Origin: Rhodeus uyekii
Lineage: Eukaryota; Chordata; Actinopteri; Cypriniformes; Acheilognathidae
Assembly: GCA_037043235.1 (NCBI GenBank)
Contig: JAWRVZ010000460.1
Coordinates: 63,501 to 127,500 of the forward strand
Length of the DNA stretch: 64,000 bases
Direction: 5' to 3'
The position numbers and the translations under genes were made by a program. Within the stretch, counting starts at the first letter, position 1. The number at the start of each line of letters is the position of its first letter. Shown in pieces: positions 24,070-38,900 of the stretch. A model generated the notes under the pieces. That model worked only from the letters and a program-made list of their open reading frames with translations. It did not search any database and was not told the DNA's origin.

Positions 24070-25675
24070 GGGTGCTGCGCAGGAAAGAGGAAGTGGAAGG
24101 AGAGAGAGAGAGAGAGAGAGTGTGCTGAGAATCAGAGGAGGACAGCAGATTCAGGAGCGCCACGGGAAAAGCAGGGGATGAGAGGAAGAACGTCCGGGAC
24201 ACTTGCCATTTTCATGACATTTAAACCCATTCGAATTATCGTAATGCCAAAGTACTTTATATGTCATGCAGTCATTAAAATGGACACTATTTATTTATTT
24301 ACTTTATATGTTTGCATTAAAATCAATGTCATGAAAATGGCAAAATGCAACAAAAAAAGAGAAAAGATCAAAGAAATGGAGAAAAAGATTAATATCACTG
24401 TCATGAAATATTGCCAAAATATTCTTGACATTTCACCCCCTAGAATTTAAAAATTAATCAAATAAATTTCCAAATAAGTTGTTTTATATGCAAAAATATT
24501 AGATTTTTTTTCTTAGGTTTCACAAAAAAATTACAAATTGTATATATAAAACAGACACATTTGTGAAATTATTTTCAATAATATTTAAGCATTCTTAATA
24601 TTCGAATTGCCATAATATATATATATATATATATAAATAAAACTATTTATTTATTGTCATGAAATAATGGCGAAATGCAAAAAAAAAAAAAAAAAAAAAA
24701 AGTTTCTCAAAATCTTGGGGTTTCTTGACATTTTTTTGTGATATTCACACTATTATTGCTATTAAATATAATACCTTCAAAAACATCAAAAAAAGCTTCT
24801 TTATTCTTTAAGAAAATATATTTTCTAAGCTCACGTTTGTAGACTTCAGTCAAACAATCTCACAAATGGGATTTATTCTCATGTCTCTCTCTCAAACAGG
24901 AGCAGGTTAAAGCCACATTTCAGCAGAATCAACCACAGGAAGCCGTGCAAGAGTCACATCACAGTGTTTAGACGTTTTTTGGTCTCGTTTATGAACACGA
25001 GGAGCCCGTGTGAGCTTGAGGAACAGTCCGGCTGGGTTTTTGAGCGTTCGAGATCCTGCATGTGTGACACTGAAATCATCCCTGAGATTTAAAATCACAC
25101 GTCGCCAACAAAATCCTTTTCTTCCTCGGTATCCGTGTCTTGTTTTCCAGTACCAACATCTAAACATTCCCAAATCAAGATACATTTACCTGTTTTCTAA
25201 AAACATATCAAAATTAACGCTGAAAACTCAAAGAAATATGTAATTGGAATATGTCTTGTTTTTTGGTTTTGTCATTTTTGTGACATTGAAGCAAATTTCT
25301 TCTCATTATTCTAATTACCATTAAGCCAAAAAACACCATACATGTAATTGTCAAAAATGATCCTGTCAGAAACACATTTTTTGTATTAAAATCTCTTGAA
25401 ATAACATCAAAATGCAAAATAATATGAACAATTATAATAGAACGATCGTACAAACTGTTCCTTTTAAACAAAAAGTGTTTTTTTCTTCACATTTTGGGAT
25501 TTGTTGACTTCTCACCCCAAAATCAAAAGAAGAAAAACAAAAATACCACAAATAATATTTTGCATAAAGACCAAACCGAGAGATGTGCTTTTCTCACCAA
25601 GCAAAAACTCCCTTAATTTTGATACATTTTCAGAAACCAAGACTTAATATCGTCTCATTTTGCTTCTCATGCATC
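24070..25675. other. Intergenic region 3' of sema4d, no gene seen
   Basis: AT-rich with TA repeats (24615-24637), a poly(A) run (24679-24700) and a run of homopolymers. Short open frames carry no motif. Confidence 0.55.
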
Positions 25676-25681
25676 TTTATT
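25676..25681 (-). terminator. sema4d poly(A) signal (candidate)
   Basis: AATAAA on the minus strand about 225 bp after the sema4d stop codon; the nearest canonical signal. Confidence 0.55.
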
Positions 25682-25904
25682 GAAGAGTATTTTGATATTT
25701 GTACAGGAAAATAAGACAATAACAGGAAAGCAGAAACCGAGGCTGAACGTTAAACGCCCCAAAAACTGCACAAACAATATTCAAATATTGGAACTCCGGA
25801 ATTCCAATTTGGAAAACATCACACAAACTTACCAATTTGGTAAATAATGTTTCCAATTTGGAATGTTGCTGTGGTTCTTGGCGAGTAACGGTTCTTTAAA
25901 CGCG

Positions 25905-26829
25905 TTAGAGCGGCGCGTCGGCGTCTGCGTATTCAATCGGCTGCGAAACGCAGTCTATGTCGAAGGGTCGGTCTTTAGAGGGACTCTCGTCTGCGTCCTC
26001 GAAGCTGTTGGACGGGACTCTGCCGTTCCCACATTCCGGCTCCGTCTCGTATCCGGTGTCTCTGAGCGCGTGCAGCGGTTGCGCTCCGTTCTGATTGGCC
26101 GGATCGCTCTTGTCCGGCACATGCTCCATCAGGCCGGCCTCACAGGCCACGTACTCGGCCTGCGGCTTTTTGTGAGAGCCGAGCAGCGCGGCGCGCAGGC
26201 GGAGACACGGCGCCGGCAGGTACTGCATGTAACAGTTGTACGCCAGAGCGGCGAGGAAGAGGACGAAGAACAGGAGGAAGAGCGACAGCAGGGCTATGCT
26301 GTTGTCGTGTTGGATATATTTGGCTGAAGGGTCGAGCGTCTCTGTGCGAGCGGGAAGGTTGCTGACCTCCGGAGGGATGTAGGATTTGGGTTTAATGAGA
26401 CGGTTTGGAGGGGTTGTTAGTGAGGGAGCGTCGGTGCGCGCCGACGTTAGTCCTGAGGTGTTACCGTCATTACCTTCCGCTGGCGTGGTGGGGTCAAGGG
26501 TCGTGCTCCGAGGACGCTGAGCGGAGATGGAGGGCGCGCTCTTGGGAAGGTCCAGGCGAAGGACGTATCCGGCCACCAGACGGGTGAAGTTCTTTCCCGC
26601 GCCCGCTTCGACGGACCAGCACTCGTAGCGGCCCGCGTCCTCCGCCGTCACGCTGTAGATGAGCAGCCCGTTCTCGCCCATCAGCAGGAAGCGCGAGGCT
26701 TCGGTGAGAACGTGGCCGTTGAGTTTCCACAACACCTGAGCCAGGTTAGAGCGCACCCGACACGGCAGGTCAGCAGAACCGCCCGGCTTTACCGCCACCT
26801 GCTGGTAGTCCTCCACCGTGAGAGGAGCG

Positions 26830-26830
<1 letters not shown>
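25905..26830 (-). CDS. sema4d: sema4d coding exon 14 (Ig, transmembrane, cytoplasmic tail)
   Basis: Starts APLTVEDYQQVAVKPGG after an acceptor formed by a pure (CT)n tract, and ends at TAA 25905-25907. Contains the Ig domain, a stalk with an NTS glycosylation site, SIALLSLFLLFFVLFLAALA membrane helix and a 100-residue tail. The region is GC-rich, unlike the introns. Confidence 0.97.
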
Positions 26831-26891
<61 letters not shown>

Positions 26892-27269
26892 TGAGTGAGT
26901 TATGGCTGACAATCTTCAATGTCAATGCAGTGAATTATTTGCTTACAGGCGAAAGTCACTTGAAAAAACTCATTTAGAATCTACATACTAATTAATGTTC
27001 TGTTTAAATTATGATTCCTCTCTAAAGTTACTTCAAAAGAAATATGCAAATATAGATACTATGAAATAAAATATCATAGAAATATTTTTTTTAAAATAAA
27101 TTATTTATATATATTTTGATGAGAAATAATAATTATATATATTTTTTTCTCTCGCTCTCTTTTCTTTCTCTCTTTTTTCAATTTCTCATCACAATACATT
27201 TTATTTATTTTTTTATTAACTTCATATTTATTTTATTAATATAATTTATGAATTTAATTAATTTTATTT

Positions 27270-27349
<80 letters not shown>

Positions 27350-28949
27350 GTAAATTCTGAAAATACATAAATTATGTTATTTCAGAGCAAATATGCAACT
27401 ATGGATCTTTTTAAAATAAAATGATGATAATTCATAAACTCTACAAACTATAAAGTACTTTATAATGTACAGAGACATTTTTAAAGTATTACAATAAAAA
27501 TATAAATTACAAGAATAATAATTATTAAAAAATATTAATTATATAAAAAATAAATTATGATGAAATTATGAAGTATATAAAAATATTTAGAAATTAAATA
27601 GAATAAATATATTAGAAGGCACTGTGAAATTCCTGAATAATGAAATTTAAAAATATGAATGATAAATAATAAAGGTAAACATTGCCAACACATAAACACA
27701 AATACATCGAGCATTCTTATCGGTTAAACTTTCCTTGTGTGTGCGGCGTTTACACACACGTATAATTACTAGATATACTGTGACGACGTCCTCATGTGCT
27801 CTTATATTTGTTGGTCTAGTTTATTACAAATGATTTTGTACGTTACACACCTGGAGGGCATATCCCAGCATCCCCTTTGAGGCTCTGAAGCAACTTCCTG
27901 TAAAAAACAAAAACACAATAGTAAATATAGACGCATAATAATGCCATCTAGCTCACATATTCCAGAAAATATATAAAAAAATGATTAAAAGCGTCTTGAA
28001 AACTCTGCATGGCCTGATTTGACTAACAAATAAGACACGATTACATCATAACGTGTTCCTCTTAAAAACCCGGCCACGGAGACGCCGCGTCTGCAAATAT
28101 TTGAGAAGTTAACGACTAAAGTCCTCTATGTCAACAAGACAGTCACAATGTGTGCGGTTGGTTCTCGTTTCTCACCGCTGTTCAGCATCACTCTGGAAAA
28201 CGTGAACGCAGGAAGAGGAGCGCGTGTCCCAGGCGCAGTACGGGTCTCGCGTCAGGACACAGTCCACACAGGACAGGGACTTCTCACAGAACGCTGTGGG
28301 AGACTGAACCACTCCGGAGTCAGAGCCGGCGTACAGGAACCGGGCCTGAAGCAAAACATTCACACGCTCCAGATTAAAACACATCACTACATAATCAATG
28401 TAGATACTGCTGTTTATTAGACTGCTTATAAATTACAATGACTAAATATTGTAATGTGTTCATGTAGTGAAGAACAGTGAGGAAAACAAGCTGTGATTAT
28501 TAATAACTAGATTTCACTTCCTGTTTTAATCATTTAAAATCTACCTGCCAGTGATGTTGATGATTACGATTCCTCTATTATTTCAGTTACAAATATGCAA
28601 GTGTTATATATGAATATGTGTAAAACATTATATTCTGCATCTTCATTTAGCAGAATATAAAGTCTGCTAAATGAATAAATGTAAATGTAATGTGTATATA
28701 TATATTTTTTTTAATCAAATAAAAAAATAATTTATAAAAATAATAAATTATACAGAAAACAATACATTATATATAAATGTTATTTATACATTTATTTATT
28801 AAATAATTATATATTATTCTAATAATACTATAAATAACTAAAAATTATTTATAAAAATAATACACTATACAAAAAATAATACATTATCTTTAAATGGTAT
28901 TATAAATATATATATATAAAATGTAATTATATTTTATATATACACACAC

Positions 28950-28991
<42 letters not shown>

Positions 28992-29902
28992 ACATAATAA
29001 AAAATAATTTATAAAAATAACACATTATACAAAAAATAATACATTATAAATGATATATAGAATGTATTATTTTTTGTATAATGTGTTATTTTTATAAATT
29101 ATTTTTATTGTTATTTATATATATATATATATATATATGCAATATTATATGCATAATTTTATACATGCATATATATATATAAAAATAATAATTATAAATG
29201 TTTATAATTAAAAACCTCCTCTTACTCTAAAATGTTAAAATATATATGAAGTAAAAATATTATATAATAAATGTGTGTGTATATATAAATAAATAAATAA
29301 ATAAAGTCCTCTGTGAGTGGGAATAAGAGAATTAGAGAAGCTGGAAACTGTTCAGACTGTCTGTCTCCAGCATATGGAAACTTCCTCCCTGCTGTGTAAT
29401 AACAGTGAATACAGTGTGTTTTTGTGTATCTCATTTCACGTGATTCATCTCTCAAACAGTCACATGGATGATAAGATGGTGTGGCTCTTACGGGTCGTGT
29501 GGAGAGCAGGAGAGTTTTGATGGGCTCTGAGTTCTTCAGCAGCTGGACCTCCTCCACCGTGTGAACCTCGCCCTCCAACACCAGAGACTTGTGCAGGAAA
29601 CCCTTATCTGACCACACAATCAGATCAAACACATGCATCTAAATCCCTGTCACAACACACAACTGTAAGGCACAGGCTCCCAAACTTATTTACTTCCCCT
29701 GAAATTTGGAAGTAATATTATTCAATAATTAAACGACACATTTGCACGTTCATGGTTGACTGATGTGGGTTATGGTCTCATAACATGCAAGTAAACAGAT
29801 CAAATATCTAATCTTTTATTAGAAAATGTTTTGTTTTGACTGAAGCTGAAATTTGAAATAGACTCCAATCTCTTCAATTAAGCAATAGCTACAGTCATAG
29901 TC

Positions 29903-29933
<31 letters not shown>

Positions 29934-32900
29934 TTATTATTATTATTATAAAAATAATAATAAAATAAATAATAACTATGGTAATACTATTACTACTACT
30001 AATTATTATTTATATATTATTTTATTATTATCATAATAATTATCTATATATTATTATTGTTATAAATAATATTATTTCATATAATTTATTATCTTTTATG
30101 ACTGTAATTTATTATTAAAATAATGATTTTTTTTATTAGTCGTATTATTTACTATTTATAATATATTATTATTATCATCAATTACCTTTTATATATTATG
30201 ATTATTGATATTATATCATTTTTTTAATTAATAGAAAATGTATTTGAAAAAAACGTTACTGAAAAAGTTAACAAGTAAACATGAGAAAAAAAGAAAGGTA
30301 AAAACAAAAAATCGGATAAATATTTATTTACACTATAGGTTAAAATTAATATTCATGCATTAAATTCTTCACTTTTAAATGTTCAAACCCTCAAGTTGTA
30401 AACCTTTCAAATCCTCAAGCTTTTTTTTTGACGCAGTACTGCTGAAATGCTGCAAACTTCAGTGGACAAAAACATGGGAAATTATGCAAATATATATGTA
30501 ACGTAACGTAAAGCTGTACGTTGCGTTCCTAAATGCACGTTAAACTTGGAGCACAAGCAGAGACGCTTGTATAGTTTCAATATAATTAACCTGGTGTAAT
30601 GAAACAAATCCAAACCAGACTCTCATTGCACTTTCATTGCGAAACAAATCCAAACCAGACTCATCCTGTCACTGCACTGACTGACCGGTGCCGGTGAAAA
30701 TCACATCGTAGACGCTGCCGTCGAGGGCCTGCACTCGCTCCACGGCGATCTGCGTGTAGTTGACGTCTTTGGTGATGAGGCGCGGGCCGTTGCCGATGGG
30801 CAGCACGGGGTCCTCCAGCAGCGGATGCTCCCGCACAAACTGCAGCGTCTGATCTGGCAGCTGGAGAGATGAGTTGATGTTCTGCATGCGGTTCAGCCTG
30901 TTGATGCACTGAAATAATAAAATAATAAAATAAACACAACGTAATTCGCTTCGGCCGATAAAACTCTTCCTGCCTAACTGATTAACAAATATATATGTGT
31001 GTGTGTGTAATTATATAAATTATAAACAATAATTATAAATTAAATTGCTTTTAATTGTATTTTGAATTTTAAATGTATTTATTTTAATTTCATATTTAAA
31101 TTATATATATTTATTTTTATTTATACAGACGCACACACACATATACATATGTTCGTACGTGTGTGTATGCATGTATGTGTGTGTGTATATGTGTGTGTGT
31201 ATGCATGTATGTGTGTATATATGTATGTGTGTGCGTGTATGCCTGTATGTGTGTATATATGTATGTATGTGTATGTATGCGTGCGTGTATGCATGTATGT
31301 GTGCATGTATGTGTGTATATATGTATGTGTGTGTATGTATGCGTGCGTGTATGCATGTATGTGTGTGTGTATATGTGTGTGTGTATGCATGTATGTGTGT
31401 ATATATGAATGTGTGTATGTATGCGTGCGTGTATGCATGTATGTGTGTGTGTATATGTGTGTGTGTATGCATGTATGTGTGTATATATGAATGTGTGTAT
31501 GTATGCGTGCGTGTATGCATGTATGTGTGTGTGTATGTGTGTATGCATGTATGTGTGTGTGTGTATATGTGTGTGTGTATGTGTGTATATATGAATGTGT
31601 GTATGTATGCGTGCGTGTATGCATGTATGTGTGTGTGTATGTGTGTATGTATGTATGTGTGTGTGTGTATGTGTGTGTGTATGTGTGTATATATGAATGT
31701 GTGTGTGTATGTATGCGTGCGTGTATGCATGTATGTGTGTATATATGTATGTGTGTGTATGTATGCGTGCGTGTATGCATGTATGTGTGTATATATGTAT
31801 GTGTGTGTATGTATGCGTGCGTGCGTGTATGCATGTATGTGTGTATATATGTATGTGTGTGTATGTATGCGTGCGTGCGTGTATGCATGTATGTGTGTAT
31901 ATGTATGTGTGTGCATGTGTTTATGCTTCTGTGTGTGTATGTATTTTATAATTTGCATGTAGTTCGTTATTTTATTTAAATGTTAAAATAATTATTATAT
32001 TTAAAAATTAAATATAATTTAAAATTAAATTTAAAATTAAATTTTTTATTATGTTATTGTATATTTTAGTTTGTTTAGACCCTCATCTACATGACACACT
32101 CCCTTTCCCAGCACCCGTTAAACTGCAGGATCCTGTGAACAGACACACACCCCTGAAATCCATGTGTTAGGCCAATACTAACCGCTCCGGGTCTGGGACT
32201 CGGGGGGACGGCATTAAATCGGACCCACTTCGTGTGGGACTGTTCCACCGTGGCCTTGTGCATGTACTTCCCATTGGAGAAAACCTCATGCACTGAACTC
32301 ATGTTATACGCACACACCGCCGACAGACCAACATTCCCCCTGAAACAAAGACAAACAAGAAACGCATGTTACTCATGCATAAACAAATCTGGATGTGCCA
32401 CTTCTTCTGTTGTGCTTTAACCCAGTTACTCAGATCCAGGCGATGCTATGACTCACAGACCGTCAGATGATCAAGACAAACTGGAACAAGTGGTTTTAAA
32501 TGCCACACATGCTCATTTAGCACCGCGGCTTTCATTTCTGCTCTTCTACTAAACACAAACTCACCACTGAGAGGTAAAGACCCCGTAGATGACGGTGTCC
32601 CTCCAGTGAGGGGCTTTCAGAATGAACACATCATGAACGACGTTGAAGACAAAGTTGAGCTCAGGCATGGAGCAAACCAGTTTAGCCTTGAGAAACGACG
32701 TCCACTTCTTCTGCAGCGTGCGCTGGCCTCCCAGATCACCCTGTTACAGTGACACATCTTATCAAACAATGTTTATTTACATACGGTAAATATTTAAACA
32801 TTACTGGAACTACTGTAAGGAAGTTGAAAGACTGTAATCATATACACTTGCAAAGAGTATTATTGCATCAGCTTATCAGGTGTTTGTTTATAGCAGTACA

Positions 32901-35900
32901 TTAAAATAATTCAGCTTTAATCACAGGAATAAATGACACTTTACTATATATTCACATAGAAAACAGCTGTTTTACACTGATATAATATTACACTGTTTTA
33001 CTGTATTTATCATCTAATAAATTCAGCTTTAATCACAGGAATAAATGACACTTTACTATATATTCACATAGAAAACAGCTGTTTTACACTGATATAATAT
33101 TACACTGTTTTACTGTATTTATCATCTAATAAATTCAGCTTTAATCACAGGAATAAATGACACTTTACTATATATTCACATAGAAAACAGCTGTTTTACA
33201 CTGATATAATATTACACTGTTTTACTGTATTTATCATCTAATAAATTCAGCTTTAATCACAGGAATAAATGACACTTTACTATATATTCACACAGAAAAC
33301 AGCTGTTTTACACTGATATAATATTACACTGTTTTACTGTATTTATCATCTAATAAATTCAGCTTTAATCACAGGAATAAATGACACTTTACTATACATT
33401 CACACAGAAAACAGCTGTTTTACACTGATATATTTTCAAATAAATGCAGCCTTAAGTAGAAGAAAATCATACTTATTCCCATCTTTTGAATGGTAAATGA
33501 TATATTTAATAGAAGAATATGTGTGTAACACTCTCGGTCATGCTCTTGTCATTCAGTCCGAAATATCATTCTGCTTTTTTCTCAATTAAAATATTTGGTA
33601 CTCATTACATCCAGATGGACCTAAGAATCAACACAAGTTTCTGCAAATTTTTTATCATCTGCACCATAAACTAAACCATAAACAAACTTTGTCAAAAAAT
33701 GTGGCTTGCAAGAATATCTTTGAGTAATCTTCAGCTCTGAGTGGTTTTGATGTGACGGAAAGAATCAGATGTTGATTCTCTATCAGTAAACAGAGAAACT
33801 GAAAGCAAGATGCTGACAGATAGAGCAAGAATGAACCATCAGATATAAATAAGATCAGAAGATAGAAACATCCATCATAGGTGACAAAGAGGGAAGTTTT
33901 TTTACCTGAGCGAGAAAAAACCCCAAAAAAATGCGGAACACATGTTTTCATCCTTCATTGGAAACAAAATGTCAAATGGTAAAAATATGCTAACATAGTT
34001 ACAAAATGCCACTGATCTTGTCGCAGTCACGGCTTAGTGAGATTGAGATGGAAGAGATGAGTGTTAAACAGGGCTCACCTTACAAACGCGTGCGATCCTG
34101 GGGATCAGCAGCTTGCCGAAGAACTCGTACTCCACCGACACCTCCGTGAAGAAGTAGTAAATCTTATCGTCATCTCCATCCGGGTTATTCTGCCCTTCTC
34201 GGATCACGTCCGCAAAGACGAAACTGGGCTCTGCGCAGGCGAGCAGAAGCACATGATGGAGTCACATCTGTTTTTTGATTAATAGCTTTTATTTCACATT
34301 TTATTTATTTGCAGTTAGCACTTGTTAGGATGGCTTGAGGGAACACACATCCACACACACATATAATGCATATTTTAAAGACTTCATTATGAAATATAGA
34401 GTAATACCTTGAGATAATTTGAGTATTTTCTCGAGTATTTGAGATACGAGCAAGCCGGCGAGCAAATTTTTGCTTTGAGATACGAGTAAATATTTGAGAT
34501 ACGAGTAAATATTTGAGATACGAGTAAATATTTGAGATACGAGCAGCTTCCAGACGCTAGAGGTGTTCAGCACTCGCAGCAGCTCAAGCTCCTCATTTAT
34601 GGGTAATTGCATATGATCTCCACTAGAGGCAGCTTGGTTTTACAGCGGGGGTTACCGGGGGCAACGAGTGATTCACCAGTATTAAGCTGGGAGCAGCACG
34701 AGTTATGAGTGTTCAATAATAATAAATATGAGCTTCTGAGTCTATCCAACACACAACACGGGAAGAAACACTACACTTCTGTATTGTGTTTGCGTTATCT
34801 ACGTTATCCCTCCTCCATCATTAGCTGCTACTGTATCGTCTGTCTCAAAGGAAGAACTCATAATTAAAACCACACTTTATATCACAGGAATCCCAACCTT
34901 TTTTGTGGCGCGGACCGGTAAACGTGTGATAATTTTGCCGCGGACCGGTGGCCGCTCAAGATTGTTGACGGGGGGGGGAGGGGGTTTGGGGTTGGTGCGC
35001 ATGAGATTGATGTTGGGTCCGCGCGTTGTTTTTTTCCATTATTATTAGCACTAATAAGGGAGTTTTTTAGAGGGCCGGAACAGATTTTTTTCCCTGTTAT
35101 TTCTTATTGGGAAAAAAGGATTTGAGATACGAGCAATTTGAGTTATTTGAGCTTATCCTGGAACGGAGAAAGTCTGTAATGGGGTGATGGAAGCCACGCT
35201 GCGTTTCATTGCAATATTCCAGGTGAGGATTATGAGGAAATTAAGTTGTCTTTCATTGCACCAGCTCCCTCCAAACTCCCCACTTCAAGTGCTCTTCGGA
35301 GTGAGTAGGGATAGGGATAGGGATAGGTAGGGATAGGGATGCTCACTTCCGCCTGTAATTCACCCTGTTAGTGTGTATCTAACTCTTATTTGACCGTTTT
35401 CCATGCTTACTTTTACATCAATGGCTACATTCACACTTCAAGCCTTATTGTGTGCAGGCAATATGAAAAAACAAAGATGAGGATGTGAAAAACGAGAGCA
35501 GAGTTTTTAAACTTCAGATGTTTTGCTTGTATAGAGCGGTCCGTTTGCAACTAGCTTGATAATGTCAGATATGTAAAATCTTTGAAGAGACTCATGAGCG
35601 CAGAATTGTGACAAATGTTGCTCTAGATCAGGTGCCCAATACATCGATGGCAAAGGTATTACAATTTTGGAAAAGTAGGCGTCAGTCCATCATCCATCCT
35701 CACTATGAAATGTCATTTGACTGACGTACAGGGCAGACAGTCTGACCTCTGACCTTTTTATGTAAGAAGTCAAAACTCACCACCTCCAAACACTTTTCTC
35801 TCTCTTTTTGGAAGTGCGTTTGCTTCGTCTGTGCGTCTGTCTTTGCTATACCGAAAAAGGGAAATGTGGAGCGGTATTTTCAGACTGTTCATTAAAAACT

Positions 35901-38900
35901 ACGACACTGATATAGCGAACTGAGAAGAAGAAGAAGAAGGGTGAAGGAACTCAAATCTCAGTCATTTTTCTCACTTCAAAAGCGAAGGCAGCTGAAGATC
36001 AGAGTTGAGTTGTGCAATACGAGTTCATGTAGTTCTGCCGCGCTGTGATGGCCCTAGTGGCAGCCACACAAAGGTGGTAATGTGAACATTAAATACACAC
36101 ATGCAAACACCTTAACTGTAGGTACGTGCTCACTTGTGTTTTGTTTGTAATCATTTCATGATTTGATAGTATTTGTTTATTCTTTGTTGGTTACGTGTTT
36201 TACATCTTTAGTTGCATTGTATCTATTGTTTATTTGTTTCTTTTTTGAGTTTAAGTAACGAGGAGTGACTGTTTGGCAGACATGGAGTCCCGGGGTGACA
36301 GACATTGGAATCCGGGCGGGAACAGAAGATTAAGTAATTGGTTCCGTCCGGATCTACTATGTGCTGGCGTTTCCCAGGGGTGGAAGAAAAATGTTTGTCT
36401 TTGTAAATTGATTTCTTAGGTCGTACATTTTTATAGTGTTTCATTATATTTTCTTTCTTTATGTTGGATTTGGTATATTTATATGTTGGGTTTAATTTTG
36501 GATTTGTTTAGTATTGTGTAGGATGTAGTTATTTTGTTTCCCCCTTTTTGTGTTGTAATGGACCCATCTTTCCCTTTATAAGTGGTTACTTTGTTTAGTG
36601 GGGGGGTTAGCCTTACTCAGTTAGCCTCCTGGTTTGCTTTACTTTTGTTTGTTTTGTTTAGTTTGTTTATTTGTTTGTTGTAAGTTACTTTGTTTGGGCA
36701 CTAATAAATGCCATTTTTTGAGTAAAAGCTGGTGTTCCTTGTGCTGATTATTTGGTCCCTCACATATGGTGGCAGCGGTGGGATCGTTGTCAGACAAGGA
36801 TACCAAGCTTGTTTGTTTTCCTTTGCCCCTCGTGGCTTTGTTTGTTTTGTTTTTTTGTTTTGTTTTTTTACTATGAGTCGTTACAAATGGAAGTCCAGGC
36901 ACGTACTTCTCCCACTCAACCCTTTTGTGAAGTTGACCAGGAGGTTTGTGAAAGACCAGATATAAATCCTGCAGAACCTGATGAACACTCTTTGACTTCA
37001 ACTGCACAGAGGAGCTTTAATCAGGGTGAGGACAATACAGGTCCCACATTATCTCGGACACCTCGATTGGAGAAGCTGTGTGACACTGATGATGTGGAGC
37101 ACTTCCTTGTCACATTTGAAAGGATTGCGGTGGCTTGTAGGTGGATTAAGACTGATTGGGTTTGGCATTTAATTCCTTTATTGACTGGTAAAGCTAGAGC
37201 CGCTTATGTCCATATGGATTTGAGTGAGTCTACAGACTATGACAAAGTAAAATCTGCGATTTTGAGAAAATATGATGTCAATGCTGAGACGTATCGGCAA
37301 AAGTTCCGTTCCTTAGCAGTAGATCCATCTGAAACCCCGAAAGAGCTTTACAACCGCCTTAAAGAACTTTTTGTAAAGTGGATCCAACCTAAGGGGAAAA
37401 CTGTGGAGGAGGTGAGTGAAATGATCATACTTGAGCAATATCTTAGAATGCTGTCTCCTGAACTACAGGTGTGGATTCGAGAAAGGGATCCCAGAACAGC
37501 AGCGGAAGCTGCATCTCTTGCAGACATATTTGTTGCAGCCAGGGGAAAGAGTAAACCTTGGGCTTGGAAATCTGTTGATGATTGTCGTTCTTCTGACATG
37601 CCTCAGTCCCAGCAAAGGAAAGTAGAGGGGTCAGGAAAGCCCTATATGGGGAAACCTGCTTCAGCCAAGTTGCAATTTGCTCCGAAACGGCCTCCGATAT
37701 GTTATTTGTGTGGTCAAGAAGGACATACTAAACCAAACTGTCCACGGAACTCTGTTCAGTTTACGCAGCTATGTTTTGTGCCGAGGGAGAAGTTAACCAA
37801 ACCCCCAAGCTCTTTAAGAACTGCTGATGTAGAGATAAATGGTGAGAAACTGACTGCTTTAATTGACACTGGCAGTGACCAGACTCTGGTGAACAGGAAG
37901 TTTATAGCACCACCTTTGATCAGTACCCTGAACAAACTACCCATCTGTTGTGTTCATGGAGATGAGAGACTTTTGCCCACTGCCAATGTATATGTAAAGA
38001 TAGAAGGGCAAACCTACCTGGTAGAGGTGGGGGTGGCGGATAACTTATCATTTCCAGTGATTCTGGGCAGAGATATACCGGTGCTGTTGGAGTTGTTGCA
38101 TCCGGCACGGGGATGCCACATGGTGGTGACTAGGGCAAAGGCGAACCAATTAGAAGAGTTTGAGAATGGTCTGAGTACTTTACCTTTTTATAATGCCGAG
38201 ATTGAGTCCGGGGTCCTGAAGAAGAGAAAGACCCGATGGGAAAAAAGACAAGAAAAGGTAAAATATGCTGCATCTAAAGTGTCTGAAGATATGACCTCTA
38301 ACTTGCCTTTGAATTTTCAGTTGCCCACCAATATCATTCAGTTGCAGCAGAAAGATGAAAGTCTTGCAGAGTGCTTTGTCGGAGCTGCAGAGGTAAGGGA
38401 GAAGCCCTTAAGTGATCGTACAGCAAGATATGTGTTAATAAAGGGGATACTCTACCGCCAGATCGGTCCACAGAAACAACTCGTGGTTCCACAGAGTGTT
38501 CGAGAGGTGGTGTTACATCTTAGCCACTCAATTCCTTGGGCTGGCCACCTGGGGAAAAACAAGACCATTGCACGAATCAAGAGGTATTTTTTTTGGCCTG
38601 GTTTGAAAGTAGATGTCACCCAATTTTGTAGAAGCTGTCCTGTCTGTCAGAAGGTTTCTCTCAAGCGGCCATTCAGAGCACCGTTACAACCCCTTCCTAT
38701 TATTAACACCCCATTTGAGAGACTTGGGATGGATATCGTTGGTCCGGTTGAGAGGAGTCGCTCAGGGAACCGATTCATGTTGGTAATAACGGACTATGCT
38801 ACAAGGTATCCAGAGGTATTCCCTTTAAGATCTGTGAAGGCAAAACCTATAGCTGTTGCTTTGGTTCAGTTATTTTCTAGGGTCGGGTTTCCAGCTGAGA

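Noticed and set aside
24907..25185. 92-codon minus-strand open frame 3' of sema4d
   Set aside because: No recognisable motif; composition like the surrounding non-coding DNA.
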